DNA of 64,000 bases from Spinacia oleracea (lineage: Eukaryota; Streptophyta; Magnoliopsida; Caryophyllales; Amaranthaceae): contig NC_079492.1 in assembly GCF_020520425.1 (NCBI RefSeq), forward strand, positions 144,987,861 through 145,051,860. The letters run 5' to 3'. The position numbers and the translations under genes were made by a program. Numbering within the stretch: position 1 is the first letter of the stretch; every line of letters begins with the position of its first letter. Below, one piece after another: positions 1 through 10,336 of this stretch. The notes under the pieces were generated by a model, which did not search any database, was not told the DNA's origin, and worked only from the letters and a program-made list of their open reading frames with translations.

Positions 1-89
1 AAAAGTTGAAACCTTATATTCTGGTTAGCATAACTTGTCTATACGAGTCGTGACTGATATTCTGATGTTGAACTCGTTTCTGTTGCCAG

Positions 90-424
90 AGGACCAATTT
101 GAGCTCGAAACTGATGAGATTGAATCCTCCAACACCAATCCTTCGTACGATTCTGATGCAACAGAATCTGATACGGTTACTGACCACGAGGACGACGAGG
201 AAGTAGAGGAATCATCAGGTCTTGCAGATTTGGGAAGTGGGTGGGGTAGAATAATTTTCATGCCTCAAAAAAGAGGTAGACGTGTTGAAATGGATGTATG
301 CAGGTCTACCAAGCGTGATGGTTCAGAAGGCTCATTTGACCATTTGGTCTTTACACGGGCAAAAAATCCAACTTTACATCTTCAGGCCCGGAAGTCTTTG
401 TGGGGGGATTTGTGGCCTTTGTAG
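90..424 (+). CDS. RSM22: Rsm22-family mitochondrial ribosome assembly protein, last exon (partial)
   Basis: Only the final exon is inside the window; the gene starts upstream. A pyrimidine-rich acceptor ending in CAG at 87-89 fits the exon start, with phase carried in from the previous exon. The exon first encodes an acidic, serine-rich linker, then a conserved C-terminus with GWGRII, then RRVEMDVC, and a final ARKSLWGDLWP block before TAG at 422-424. In the Rsm22/METTL17 family this C-terminal block is the most conserved end and includes cysteines linked to metal or Fe-S binding. The family is methyltransferase-like and helps assemble the mitochondrial small ribosomal subunit. Family assignment is from recalled motifs; subcellular location is inferred. 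Confidence 0.72.
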
Positions 425-1543
425 GTGAATCCTTTTGCCTGCCTATGGTCTATAACTCTATACTCTGCATGCTGGGAGTTTGGATCAACATCGGGCTGAA
501 ATTCAGTATAACGGGAGAGGATTTTTTTCGGGGCAAAGTGCCCAAATTAGCTACCCGGTTCATTATTGGGGCAGATGTCGCAATTGTGACTGTTGGCCCG
601 GGAATTGCTTGATTCTCTGCTAAGCTACTGGAGAATGCAGAGCTGCATATGTTTAGATTCAGTGTATTCAGAGATGTGAATCAACATGTTCTCTTGTATG
701 GTGCAAGTTTCTGTGCTGTCTTTTTCTTGAATCTCATGCGCATCAGGCCGTCAGCGGGACCCATCTAAATTCCAGAGAGCTGCTCCTGGTAGTGGTGGTT
801 ACAACTACTTGCAAGGTCTTTTAAACTCCTCTCATTTCATACATGTATATAAGTTTGCCATATCTTTTTCGTATTGTTGCAGTCATATATGCTTTTTTCA
901 AGTTGGTACTGGTATAAAATTTCAGATGTGGTTAACTTTCTGTACAAGGCTTTACCATGCTATATGCTTTTTTGACGGGTCTTTGTACCAAGTACTTGAA
1001 TACCTGACAATTTGGGTGAACACTGAACATGTTTTGTATGGTAAGGAAAACTATATAAATGGTAAGATAATTGTATGGGTGGTTATAAATCAAAAACTGT
1101 TATTTATGTATAGTACAAATCAAAAGGCATAATAATAAGCAAATTGACTTATGAGAGTGACCAAATTTTTCGCTTTTACGCTATTTTTTATTCATTTAAA
1201 TTCAAATTTTATTCATTTTTATTTTGTTATTTCCACCTTTGTTTTTTGTTTTCTTATTGATTTGCGAAAGACCATGGTATTTACACTATTCATAAATCAC
1301 AGTTATTGTTGTTCAATTTCCCTAATTGTACAAATGATAGATGGATTGTATTGGGGTGGCCGGGTCGACTTCCGGAATAAATTAAAATTTGAAGAACATA
1401 GTGATATTTCAGTATACAATCCATGCATCAAAAATTCAAAATCATCAGTCATGGCGATTGTTGAGAATTTCTTTAGGTTAAGTTGCTATCAGATTGTACA
1501 CAGAAAACATATTGGTATTTAATCCTACCTTCCAATGTCTAAA
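425..1543. other. 3' ends of two convergent genes
   Basis: This AT-rich stretch lies between the stop of the Rsm22-type gene and the stop of the WD40 gene on the other strand. It probably holds the 3' UTRs of both. I see short chance ORFs only, and no TIRs or RNA-gene signals. Confidence 0.5.
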
Positions 1544-4500
1544 TTATCGACTAAAACTACTTGAGCTTACTGAGTTGCCACAGTTTTCTCTGCAACGGTT
1601 TCTGATATTAGAAAGGGAGAACGATGATTTCAGAGACTTCCCTGTGGGATATCGAACGGGTAGTCCGTAATTGTGATACGTTCTAATATGACCGTCTTTA
1701 CCTCCGGTTACTATCACAAGCCCCCACATGTGAGAACCACTTAAGATACTCTCACATACGTTTCTCAAGAACTCGTAATCAACGTCACCCATGGCAGGCG
1801 AAAGAGCGGTTGATGGCACTCCATCATGGCTCACAGACCGGAAATTGCCCCTTGGAACAGAGGACTCCGGGGTATGTCCTGGCGATGGCACTCCATCATC
1901 GTGGCTCAGAGAACGGTATTTTCCCCTTGGAACAGATGATTCCTCGGTATGTCTTGGCGATGGCACTCTATCAGTATGGCTCACAGTACGATAGCTGCCC
2001 CATGGAACAGATGATTCATGGGTATTCCTTGGCGATGGCACTCTATCAACATGGCTCACAGAACGATAGTTGCCCCTTGGAACAGGGGATTTGTGGGTAT
2101 GTTGTGGCGATCGCACTCCGTCATCATGGCTCACGGAATGGTAGTTTTCCATTGGAACAAATGATTCCTTGGTATTTCTTGTCAATGGCGCTCTATCAAC
2201 ATGACTCATAGAACGATAGTAGCCCCTCGGAACAGATGATTCCTGGGTATTTCTTGGCAATGGCGCTCTTTCAACATGGTTCACAGAACGATAGTTGCCC
2301 CTTGGAACATCGGATTCCTGGGTATGTTGTGGTGATCGCACTCCGTTATCATGGCTCGCGGAACGGTAGTTTTCCCTTGGAACAGATGATTCCTTGGTAC
2401 TTTTTGTCGATGGAGCTTTATCAACATGGCTCACAGAACGATAGTTGCCCCATGGAACAGGGGATTCCTGGTTATGCCGTTGCGATGGCATTCCATCATC
2501 ATGGCTCACAGAATGGTAGTCTCCCCTTGGATCATATGATTCCTGGGTATTTCTCGATGATGACACTCTATCAACATGGCTCACAGAACGATAGTAACCC
2601 CTTGGAATAGATAATCTTGGCAATGGCACTCTATCGACATGACTCACAGAACGATAGTTGCCCCTTGGAATAGATGATTCCCGGGTATTTCTTGCCGATG
2701 GCAATCCACCATAATGGCTCACAGAACGATAGTTGCTCCTTTGAATAGAGGATTCCTGGGTATGTTTTGGCAATGGCACTTCATCATCATGGCTCACAGA
2801 ATGATAGTTGCTCTTCTGAACAAAGGATTCATGGGTATGTCTTGGCAATGGCACACCATCATCATGGATCACAGAACGATAGTTACCCCTTGGAAGGGAG
2901 GATTCCTGAGTATGTCTTTGTGATGGCACTCCATTAGCATGGCTCACAGAACGATAGTTGCCCCTTGGAGCAGAGGATTCCGGGGTATGTCTTGGTGTAC
3001 TAGGGTGTCTAGTTGTTGTAGATGGTAGTGTTGAGGTAGATGTAATACCATGCCAAGGTAATGCTATCAGAGCATTGGGTGATAAGAAACTCTCAAAAGA
3101 CCATAAGTTTTTTGATTTGCGGTTTCTAGCTCTCTCATTGTTAACATAATTCCAGATGTATACATTTGAATCATCAGTTGCTGAAATAATGTGTTTCCCG
3201 TCTGCAGTGAAAGAAGCGAATACTTGGCTTCCTCGATCAATTAGTGGAACGGAACCTGAAAAAATCAAATGAACAATGATTCAGTTATTCCGGCTGCTGG
3301 AAATCAGAATTGAGATGTTAAAAGTTACCAACCTCTGAGTTTGCAGATGATATCAGATTCTTTAAGAATTCGGACTACAGAGTCAGTCGTGCTAACGACT
3401 ACTTCGCTTGGGTTACTTGGAGAGAACTGTGGTAAGATAATCTTGTAAGATCTTGTAAGAAAGATGTAAAGCAAAGAAGGATAGAAGAAGAAAGAAAGAT
3501 CAAAATGCTCACCTGGAAACTAGTTATTCTCTTGCAAGTTAACGTCTTCTTATCTCGCACATGTATAAATACCCTGCGGAAAAAATCATCATCTGGTGCG
3601 ATGCAATATTAATCAGCAATTTTCCGACTTCAGAACTCAAGCTCTATATGGACTATATTTAGGGACTGATAGCTCTACATGCAATCGAGTGGACCTTCTA
3701 ATTTATGATACCCAAAGGTGAAGCAGTATATGGACTATATCTACTGACTGATAGTTATACATGCAACCGGGTACTAATTTGTGATATCCAAGGAGGATTC
3801 AGAAAATTCCGACACGTGAACTTGAATTCTAACAAGGGGGGAATTAGATTAAGATGACTTATATACCTGTAATGTCGAAAAAGGAGCAATTTCCGACCAT
3901 AGAACCAACAATACCACCCTGCAATCAGGAAAAAAATCTCATGAAAAACCAGTTGATATTTCAGATGGAGAGCTCAGAGAAAGCTAACTGGTAATTAATA
4001 TGACCTTTCCATCAGGTCGATAGCAAATTGCAGTGACGATTTCCTTGATATCAATCCAGTCAAGAACTTGACATCTTCGAACATCCCAAACACGGACTTT
4101 TCCATCTATAGAACCACTGATGAAGTAGTTATCATCTACTGGGTTGAACTGTGCACAAGTTACTGCATCAAAAACAATGACAAACAGAGTAAACAAGGTT
4201 ATGTCAAGCCAATGACACAAGGAGAAAAACGTATAGGTAATTAGGATAATAACATTAACTTCACTTTACCAAAATCATTGTGAGGAAAAACTCTTATACA
4301 TTTGTTACGTCCGACTTTCCACAAGCGCACTGTGTTATCAACTGAGGATGACAACAGACGCTGCATTGAAGGGTAAACAAAGAATTCAGAGATCCAAATT
4401 GTTGCATGCATTTAACAGTCCAACTCTGTTTGGTTTGGTGTAAAACGTTTTCTGTGTAAAATGTTTTTCATGGAAAACAATTTGCAATGGGAAACACAAT

Positions 4501-6216
4501 TCCAAATGTAAGAAAAATAATGAAAGGAAAGGAAAATAAAAGGGAAAGTAAACAGGCAGTGAGAGGAGTGTACAAGAGAGATAAGGAAAAGGAAGGAAAA
4601 CAGTTTTCCCTTCATTTTTGAAGGGAAAATGGTTTTCCATCATTTTGAGAGCAATTTTACTCCTACAGAAAATCGTTTTAATACTCATTTGTAAACCAAA
4701 TAATGTAGAGGGAAACTGTTTCCAGAAAAATGTTTTACGCCCTAGCAAACGGAAACGTTTTTAGGGAAGAATGATTTTCCATAGAAAATACAATTCCAAA
4801 CTAGTTTTCTTTTGTTTAATTTCTAAAAAGGAATGGGCGAAGATGGTGAAGATTAAGGAGGAAGAAGGGAGAAGGAGGTAAAGAGGAAAAGTGAAAAAGT
4901 GGTTTTTCTCCCTTTATCCACCTTTTTGAGAGAGTTATGGAAAATCGTTTTATCACCCCTTGTTAAACCAAACAACGTAAAAGTATTGAAAAAGGAAAAA
5001 TCATTTTCCATAAAAATGTTTTACGTCCTATCAACCAGGAACTGATAAACATACTCACCCCATTCTTAGACCATGAGATATCAGGGATCTCACCCTCATG
5101 TCCATAAAACTCATGACACGGCGTCTCCACAATCCTAAACACTTTTCGAGGAACCATAATACCATCACCACCTGAATCCCCAGATTTCTTCACCTTATTC
5201 ATCACTCTAGCTTCTTCTTTAAACCTAAGTAATGAAGCCAACTTTGGTATACCATTTACAGAAACATTCAAACCTGCAGAAATAACACTGAAACTCAAAA
5301 GATCTAAATCAGTCATCCTTTCTTCCTCAACTATATTCCATACTTTCAAAATCCCATCTTCACCACCAGTTGCAAGATACTGTCCATCATGACTGAATTT
5401 CATACACAATATTGACCCTTTATGAGCAGGAAATTCCTGTTTATGATACAAAGAAGATAACTCCTTTGACCATTTCTTATGAGAATGAACACGAACTCTC
5501 GGGCTTCTTGACCCGAAAAGTTTTCTACTGTTATGAAACGTCTCCTTGTTTTCTTTATCTTTATTATTATGGAACATATTTGCGGCTTTGAAGCTAAGTC
5601 TTTTTAACCAGCCTAATTCCTTGCATTCGTCTTTCCTCTTACACTGCTGCGCGATATCATCTGCTGATTCTCTCATGAAGTGTTGCATGAGAGTAGATGA
5701 TGATCCAAATGTTTCCTGAAACTCATCTGATTCATAGACTTTTGAAGAACCAACTTCATCAACTTTCCTATGCATTCCTTCATCATCATCATCATCTTCA
5801 ACCTCATCTACATTATCCAAGCTTCTTCTTCTTCTTCCATCATCCAACCTCTGAATTCTCAGTAACAGATTCTGAAAATCTTCATTTACTGAAACCTCAT
5901 GGCTATTATTACCAGACAAATCGTTCCCATCACCATGCTCGTTATTAGTTTCATCAGGCCCTTCTCTTGCAGTTTGGCACCGATCTAAAACAAAACCCGT
6001 CTTTCTTATAAAATCATCACGTCGTTCATCAATACTTTTGGGATTTCCACACCAGAAATCATAGTGTGAGCTATGAAATTCTTGATTGGTATGAACTTGT
6101 TGAAGTTCAAAAGTTGAGCCCTCAGAATCATCTGATAAACTATCAGATTCTGAAGAAAGTTCTTCCACAGCATCAAAATAATCATCATGTTGTTGTACGC
6201 ATGCATTAGTAGCCAT
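1544..6216 (-). CDS. WD40-repeat protein (WDR44-like plant family) with a large 25-residue repeat insert
   Basis: Reconstructed exons on the minus strand are 5059-6216, 4270-4360, 4005-4162, 3867-3918, 3513-3592, 3333-3426 and 1544-3255. All use GT-AG borders and join in phase to give 1,114 residues. The ATG at 6216 opens MATNACVQQ; an upstream Met ten codons earlier is less likely. Residues 1-260 are acidic and serine-rich. WD repeats start near residue 262 (FPAHKGSI, then [10 protein letters not shown]) and continue through VDNTVRLW and [10 protein letters not shown] to [10 protein letters not shown]-like and [14 protein letters not shown] blocks. The order matches the plant WDR44-like group, a protein-interaction scaffold class. 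Residues about 633-1027 are sixteen copies of a 25-residue unit, placed in the loop that varies in relatives before the last WD blade. Without this insert the protein would be about 719 residues. Exon 5 was placed by phase: the acceptor at 3592 works, while the closer CAG downstream breaks the frame. Confidence 0.85.
1808..2992 (-). repeat. In-frame 75-bp coding minisatellite, 16 copies
   Basis: Consecutive units of 25 codons encode variants of [18 protein letters not shown] followed by DDGVPSP or VDRVPSP. Fourteen units are 25 residues long, one is 21 (four-residue deletion) and the last is 24, so all indels keep the frame. Because 75 is a multiple of three, chance open frames also persist on the plus strand across the array. 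The array lies wholly inside the last exon of the WD40 gene. Confidence 0.93.
3640..3770. repeat. Imperfect tandem duplication inside a WD40-gene intron
   Basis: A block of about 40 bp starting TATATGGACTATAT and ending TACATGCAA occurs at about 3645 and again at about 3727, with a few substitutions. It lies in the intron between the exons ending at 3867 and starting at 3592, and probably explains this intron's extra length. Confidence 0.6.
4418..5040. mobile_element. Two adjacent related MITE copies in intron 1 of the WD40 gene
   Basis: The sequence begins TTTGGTTTGGTGTAAAACG and carries repeated GTAAAA/TTTTAC and TTTTCCAT motifs; the inverted end GTTTTACGCCCTAGCAAAC is near 4734-4750. A second similar copy follows to about 5040, ending TTTTACGTCCTATCAACC. 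The same family recurs at 23819-25222. No coding capacity. Superfamily is uncertain. Confidence 0.6.
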
Positions 6217-6982
6217 AATTTTCCTTAATAATTTGTTGTTAATCAACTTACATTATTTCTTGATCATCAAACACGAATATGACTTCATAATAAACACCTT
6301 CAAGAATCAAGATCAATGTAGCACGTACATCATATATACATGGACATTTTCCTATAGTAAGCTGCAAAATTACGTGGTCTACTCCAATATTTTCGCATAT
6401 TTACAAAGCCGAATTAATTCTTAAAACATGATTAGGAACAAGAACAACCATTCATGTCATGTGTGATAAAAATGCAGTAAAAAAACCTTAAGCACAAAAA
6501 TGTCTTAGAGGTGCAAATTGTTCACAAAGTTGGAAAGATTCAAAATGGATATTTGCTCACCAACAATTTCTCATGTAATTTTATCAACCAAAATGTTGAT
6601 TTTGCGTATTTGATTTGGATCTGAGCAATGTTTCAATACAATTTTGAGAGAAGAAATTCAACAAAATATGATCAAGAAAAGGGAAATGTGAAAACCTTGA
6701 GATGATATAAAAATGAAAATGGCTAAAAAGTTCCTCTAAAAACTGCTCTTCCAATCTGGATGTTGGTTTTCTGAAACGGTTGTCTTGCTTAATTTCGTTG
6801 TACATCTTGTATTCTTGTCTTGGTGTCCGAAATTTGCCAAAATAATAGTAATAAAAGAAAATCTTAGATTAAATATAACAAAATTTTCAAATAACCACCC
6901 ATGAAGGGGAGTAACTTTGTTCTCACAAGTCCTATTTTTAAAATTAAAAAAATTGGCTAATCGGCTAATTGTAATAATAAAA
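6217..6982. other. Upstream region of the WD40 gene
   Basis: This should hold the promoter and 5' UTR of the minus-strand WD40 gene. It is AT-rich. I see no ORF with family features and no clear repeat before the Helitron end at 6983. Confidence 0.4.
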
Positions 6983-7446
6983 ACTAGTTTGTGTCCGTGC
7001 ATTAGCACGGGATTTTTATAAAATTAAAAGGTCACTACAAGGATGTGTATCTTTAACGACAACCTAAGCCTTTTGCGCGACGGGGCAAACAACAAAACAA
7101 AGACGGGAACAACCGTCGCAAATGTCTTTTACGACGGGTTAACTACGGGATTTTTCATTAACGACGGCCCCTTTTATGACGGGTACGCGACAAGAAATCC
7201 CGTCATTAATCAAATGTTATTGGCCTTTAACGACGAGATTTTCCGTTGTTAATGGTACAATTTTTTGCAATGTATAAAAGATCACTAAAGTAAGGGATTT
7301 CATGCTTTGGCAGTTTCCTATTTGGTTCAGCTTAATTTGAGGGAATATATTAAGGGTGATGACGTGCATCGGTGCAATAGTTGCGGTTTGGGATTTAAGG
7401 TTTTTGAGGTTTCTTATTCTTCACCACTGTACTTTAATAATATAGA
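6983..7446 (-). mobile_element. Non-autonomous Helitron
   Basis: Read on the minus strand, the element starts TCTATATTATTAAAG after an A (position 7447) and ends with a hairpin (CCGTGC-TAAT-GCACGG), a short spacer and CTAG, followed by T. A 5' TC, a 3' hairpin plus CTRR, and insertion between A and T are Helitron hallmarks. It is about 464 bp long, codes for nothing, and contains a CACTA MITE. A second Helitron with the same end structure lies at 57415-58062. Confidence 0.72.
7033..7272. mobile_element. CACTA-type MITE, copy 1, nested in the Helitron
   Basis: It starts CACTACAAGGATG and ends in a degraded inverse of that terminus (TTTTTTGCAATG). The interior has repeated ACGACGGG/CCCGTCG-type motifs shared with copies at 12847-13115 and 26146-26413. 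An open frame inside it comes from these repeats and is not a gene. No clear target duplication at this copy. Confidence 0.7.
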
Positions 7447-8226
7447 TTTGACACCTGCTCCCTTTTAGGTTTGCCATTTTCCGTTTTAAACCGTACCTAA
7501 AAGATTATCCGGATACTAAAAATGATCATAGAAACCACAATTTTACTCTCGCATAAAATACGTTTCATTTCACAACTTTCATCTCGACAGGTGGGTTGCC
7601 AGAGGGTAATCAAGAGGGGGTGGTTCTTTGTGGACACATGATTTGGTCGGGGTCACCTTTGAACTTAATTAAGTTGAATGTGCGTTTCTAATTTATTTCA
7701 TATCACCTGAAATTGGTGGATATAAGGTGCGTAAAATAAAGCCTTATTGTTACTCGTGTATCATTTCTTATAAATGTCAATCGTCTTGTCATTTTTATCA
7801 ATGTCATACGAAGTATTATGTAGCAATATACATCGTTTTATCATTTTTAAGAATGTCTTATCAAGACCCAACATAAAACATAATTTTCAATTCCAAACAA
7901 CAACAACAATAAAAGTCTTAGATCCAAAGTGATTTGAGATTGGCTAATATAAACTAGTATAAGGAACTGTGTATGAAGCGTTAAGAAAAATAAAATAAAA
8001 AGGAGATTGATGATATACATTTCCAATTCCACGAGCATAAAAATCATAAAGTGTTGATATTCTAATATTAGTGAATAAGACCTCACATGATTAATATAGT
8101 ACTCTTTCCGTTCTTAAAAGATTGACTCATTGCAATTTTTTTGAGTCAAATTTTGAACATTAATTCTCATTATGCTACAAGAAATAATGTAGTTGTATAG
8201 GGTCTTGTTAGATTCGTTTAAATATA
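7447..8226. other. Intergenic, no gene seen
   Basis: AT-rich single-copy-looking sequence. Near 8099 there is one Stowaway-like left end (TACTCTTTCCGTTC) without an obvious partner. No coding signal. Confidence 0.4.
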
Positions 8227-8478
8227 CTTCATCCGTTCTTTTTTAGATGACATAATTTTTTAGACACTGCCAATATATGATTTCAAACATTAATATCTTC
8301 AATTATCAATAAGAAAAATTAATTAAAAAGTTGATATCCAAAATACTCATTGAGACGAATCTAATAAGATTTCACATGAGTATATTTTTTCTCAAGTATA
8401 AATCACAAAAGAAAGTCAAATGAGCTTGTGTGAATAGTGTCATAGTCAAATTGTGTCATTTAATAACAAATGGAGGAA
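8227..8478. mobile_element. Degenerate Stowaway-like MITE
   Basis: The left end CTTCATCCGTTCTTTTTTAG is preceded by TA. The right end, AAATGGAGGAAATA near 8468-8480, is an approximate inverse. Interior blocks (GACAAATCTAATAAGA-like, CAAATGAGC) match the element at 12109-12362, so the two are relatives. Confidence 0.5.
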
Positions 8479-9353
8479 ATATATTTTTGAAATATTAACT
8501 TTTCATAACTTTTACGCGTGTGGAATTATAGATATTTACGTTTTAAGTCGTGTCTGTGGGATCGTGACAAGTCAAATTGTTGAAATTGAGGAAAGTGGAA
8601 GAAGAAAGGAAGAAGAAAGCATGGAAAAGCCATTGTTAGAGCTTGGTAGCTCGTGGCTTAGAGAGAGAAAGTGAGAGTCTACATTTTTATTAATGATGTG
8701 ATTAAATGTAAGATAGTACAAACTACTGTATTTATACTAAATATTTACAAGCTACGGAGTAGTGTTCAATAATATGTTATATACTTCAATGCAAATGGTG
8801 CAATATTTTAGGAACGGTGGATTACAAAATATGTTTTATAAAATTGTAAAGATCGTAATAAACGTTAAACAGAAAGCATCCAAATGGAAAACATAGTACT
8901 CCCTTCAGTCCTTCACCCTGAATATATATTAAAAGGTATTTTTAAAAAAGTTTGTGTGGCACGTGTCTCTCTATTTATTATTTACATAAGGTTTGAACTT
9001 TAACCTTGTGTTTAAACAATAAAGTCTTTACCACTAAGTCATGACATGTTCCATCTAATCATTGCGAAAATAAAAATAAATAAATGTAAATGTTAATGAT
9101 GCAAAAAATAGGGTTTTATTAAGAGCTAGGTGGGTGGAATTAAGAAGAGACAAAATTTGTGGGACCAAATATAACTTATGTGAAAGTAAAAAAGGTGGTC
9201 CAGCGGACATTTTTAGTAATGATACAATATTTTGAGAACAGACACAGATAACAAATAGGACAAACAAAAAGGAATAAAAGAAGTACTCCTTACAAAGAAA
9301 GGTAATACGTAGTATTGCGAAATACGAAATATTTAGGGAACGGAAAGAGTAAC
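8479..9353. other. Intergenic, no gene seen
   Basis: AT-rich sequence with one exact TACGGAGTA at 8753. Short ORFs have no recognisable family features. Confidence 0.4.
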
Positions 9354-9656
9354 TTAGGGATGTTAATGAGCCGAGCTGAGACCGGGCCTTTATAGGCTCG
9401 GTTCGAGCTCGAAACTCATGAGCACAGGCTCGACTCGAGCTCGAAGCTTGTCGAGCTGGGAAATTGTGCTCGAGCTCGAAACATTAAAGACTCGGTTCGG
9501 CTCGAATATCGGTAGGCTCGCTCAAGATTGGTCATCAAATATTTAATTAAAAAACATGTTTATCAAATTTTTTTATGTTTTATGTGTTAGAAATAAATAT
9601 CTACTTGAATCGAACATCGAGTAGTTTACAAACAGATTCGGCTCGTTAACGCCCAA
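9354..9656. mobile_element. hAT-like MITE rich in GGCTCG motifs
   Basis: The left end TTAGGGATGTTAATGAGCCG pairs with the inverse of the right end, TTGGGCGTTAACGAGCCG. The flanks AGAGTAAC (9346-9353) and ACAGTAAC (9657-9664) form an 8-bp target duplication with one mismatch, as expected for hAT. The interior repeats GGCTCG/CGAGCTCG. No coding capacity. Confidence 0.72.
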
Positions 9657-10336
9657 ACAGTAACAACGGGTAAGGAAAAGAGTAAGACGCATGCGGAATG
9701 AGAGTGAGAGTGAGAGTGGGTGTTGAGTAAAAGAGGGCCCCACACACCGTCCGAAACCACTAAGAGCGCCCTATCCCATCGGCATCGCACGTTTTATTCT
9801 TGGACAACACACACAATTTCACAATTTCACAATGAAGACTCCCTCTTTCCGGAAAGGAATACTGTACTAGACTGTATATATTGACTGTACTAATTATTCT
9901 GTGTTAATGTCGTTAACCTCGACACGTTTCGTAGTACACTCAATTACCATTATCTCCCTTCTCTTTCTCTGCCCACCATTTCTAATCTCACGTCTTCTCT
10001 ATTCTAATTTGCCGCTTGTTTTTCCCATATTCCACAACCCACCTTTTCATTATCAATTTATCTTTATCATCATCTACGACTACGAGTATTGTTTTTAGCC
10101 GTAACTGTTTTTTTAATTCTTGTTTTGTTCAAACACTCGAATCTCTTTTGTCCCACCCCGAATCTATTCCGTTCCTTTTCGTGGTTGTCGTTAAGCTCAA
10201 GTGCGTTCCGCGGCTATGGAGCTGGAATCATGTACGGGTCAATTCAATCTAAGTTAGCATATTAGACACTTTGAAAATAAGGGTAGGTAAAGTCGTAAAG
10301 GGAGTCCCTCTAACAAAGTGTCCTTACTAGGATTAA
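9657..10336. other. Low-repeat region resembling a promoter and leader, no gene found
   Basis: The region has GAGAGT runs, a pyrimidine-rich stretch (about 9950-10160) and an ATG near 10216 that opens only 13 codons. It looks like a gene leader more than transposon DNA. No downstream exon can be matched because the Tourist-like element begins at 10337. It may be a cut-off gene start or chance. Confidence 0.3.

Noticed and set aside
1791-2923. Several plus-strand open frames of 60-130 codons over the WD40 repeat array
   Set aside because: They are antisense shadows; a 75-bp period keeps any open frame open.
3592-3867. A missing microexon in the WD40 gene, because exon 4 and the nearest downstream CAG do not join in phase
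   Set aside because: The acceptor at 3593-3594 gives an in-phase exon starting at 3592, so no microexon is needed.
7043-7252. Open frame inside CACTA MITE copy 1, similar to the one in copy 3
   Set aside because: Both come from shared GACGGG-rich element DNA, with no start context or family.
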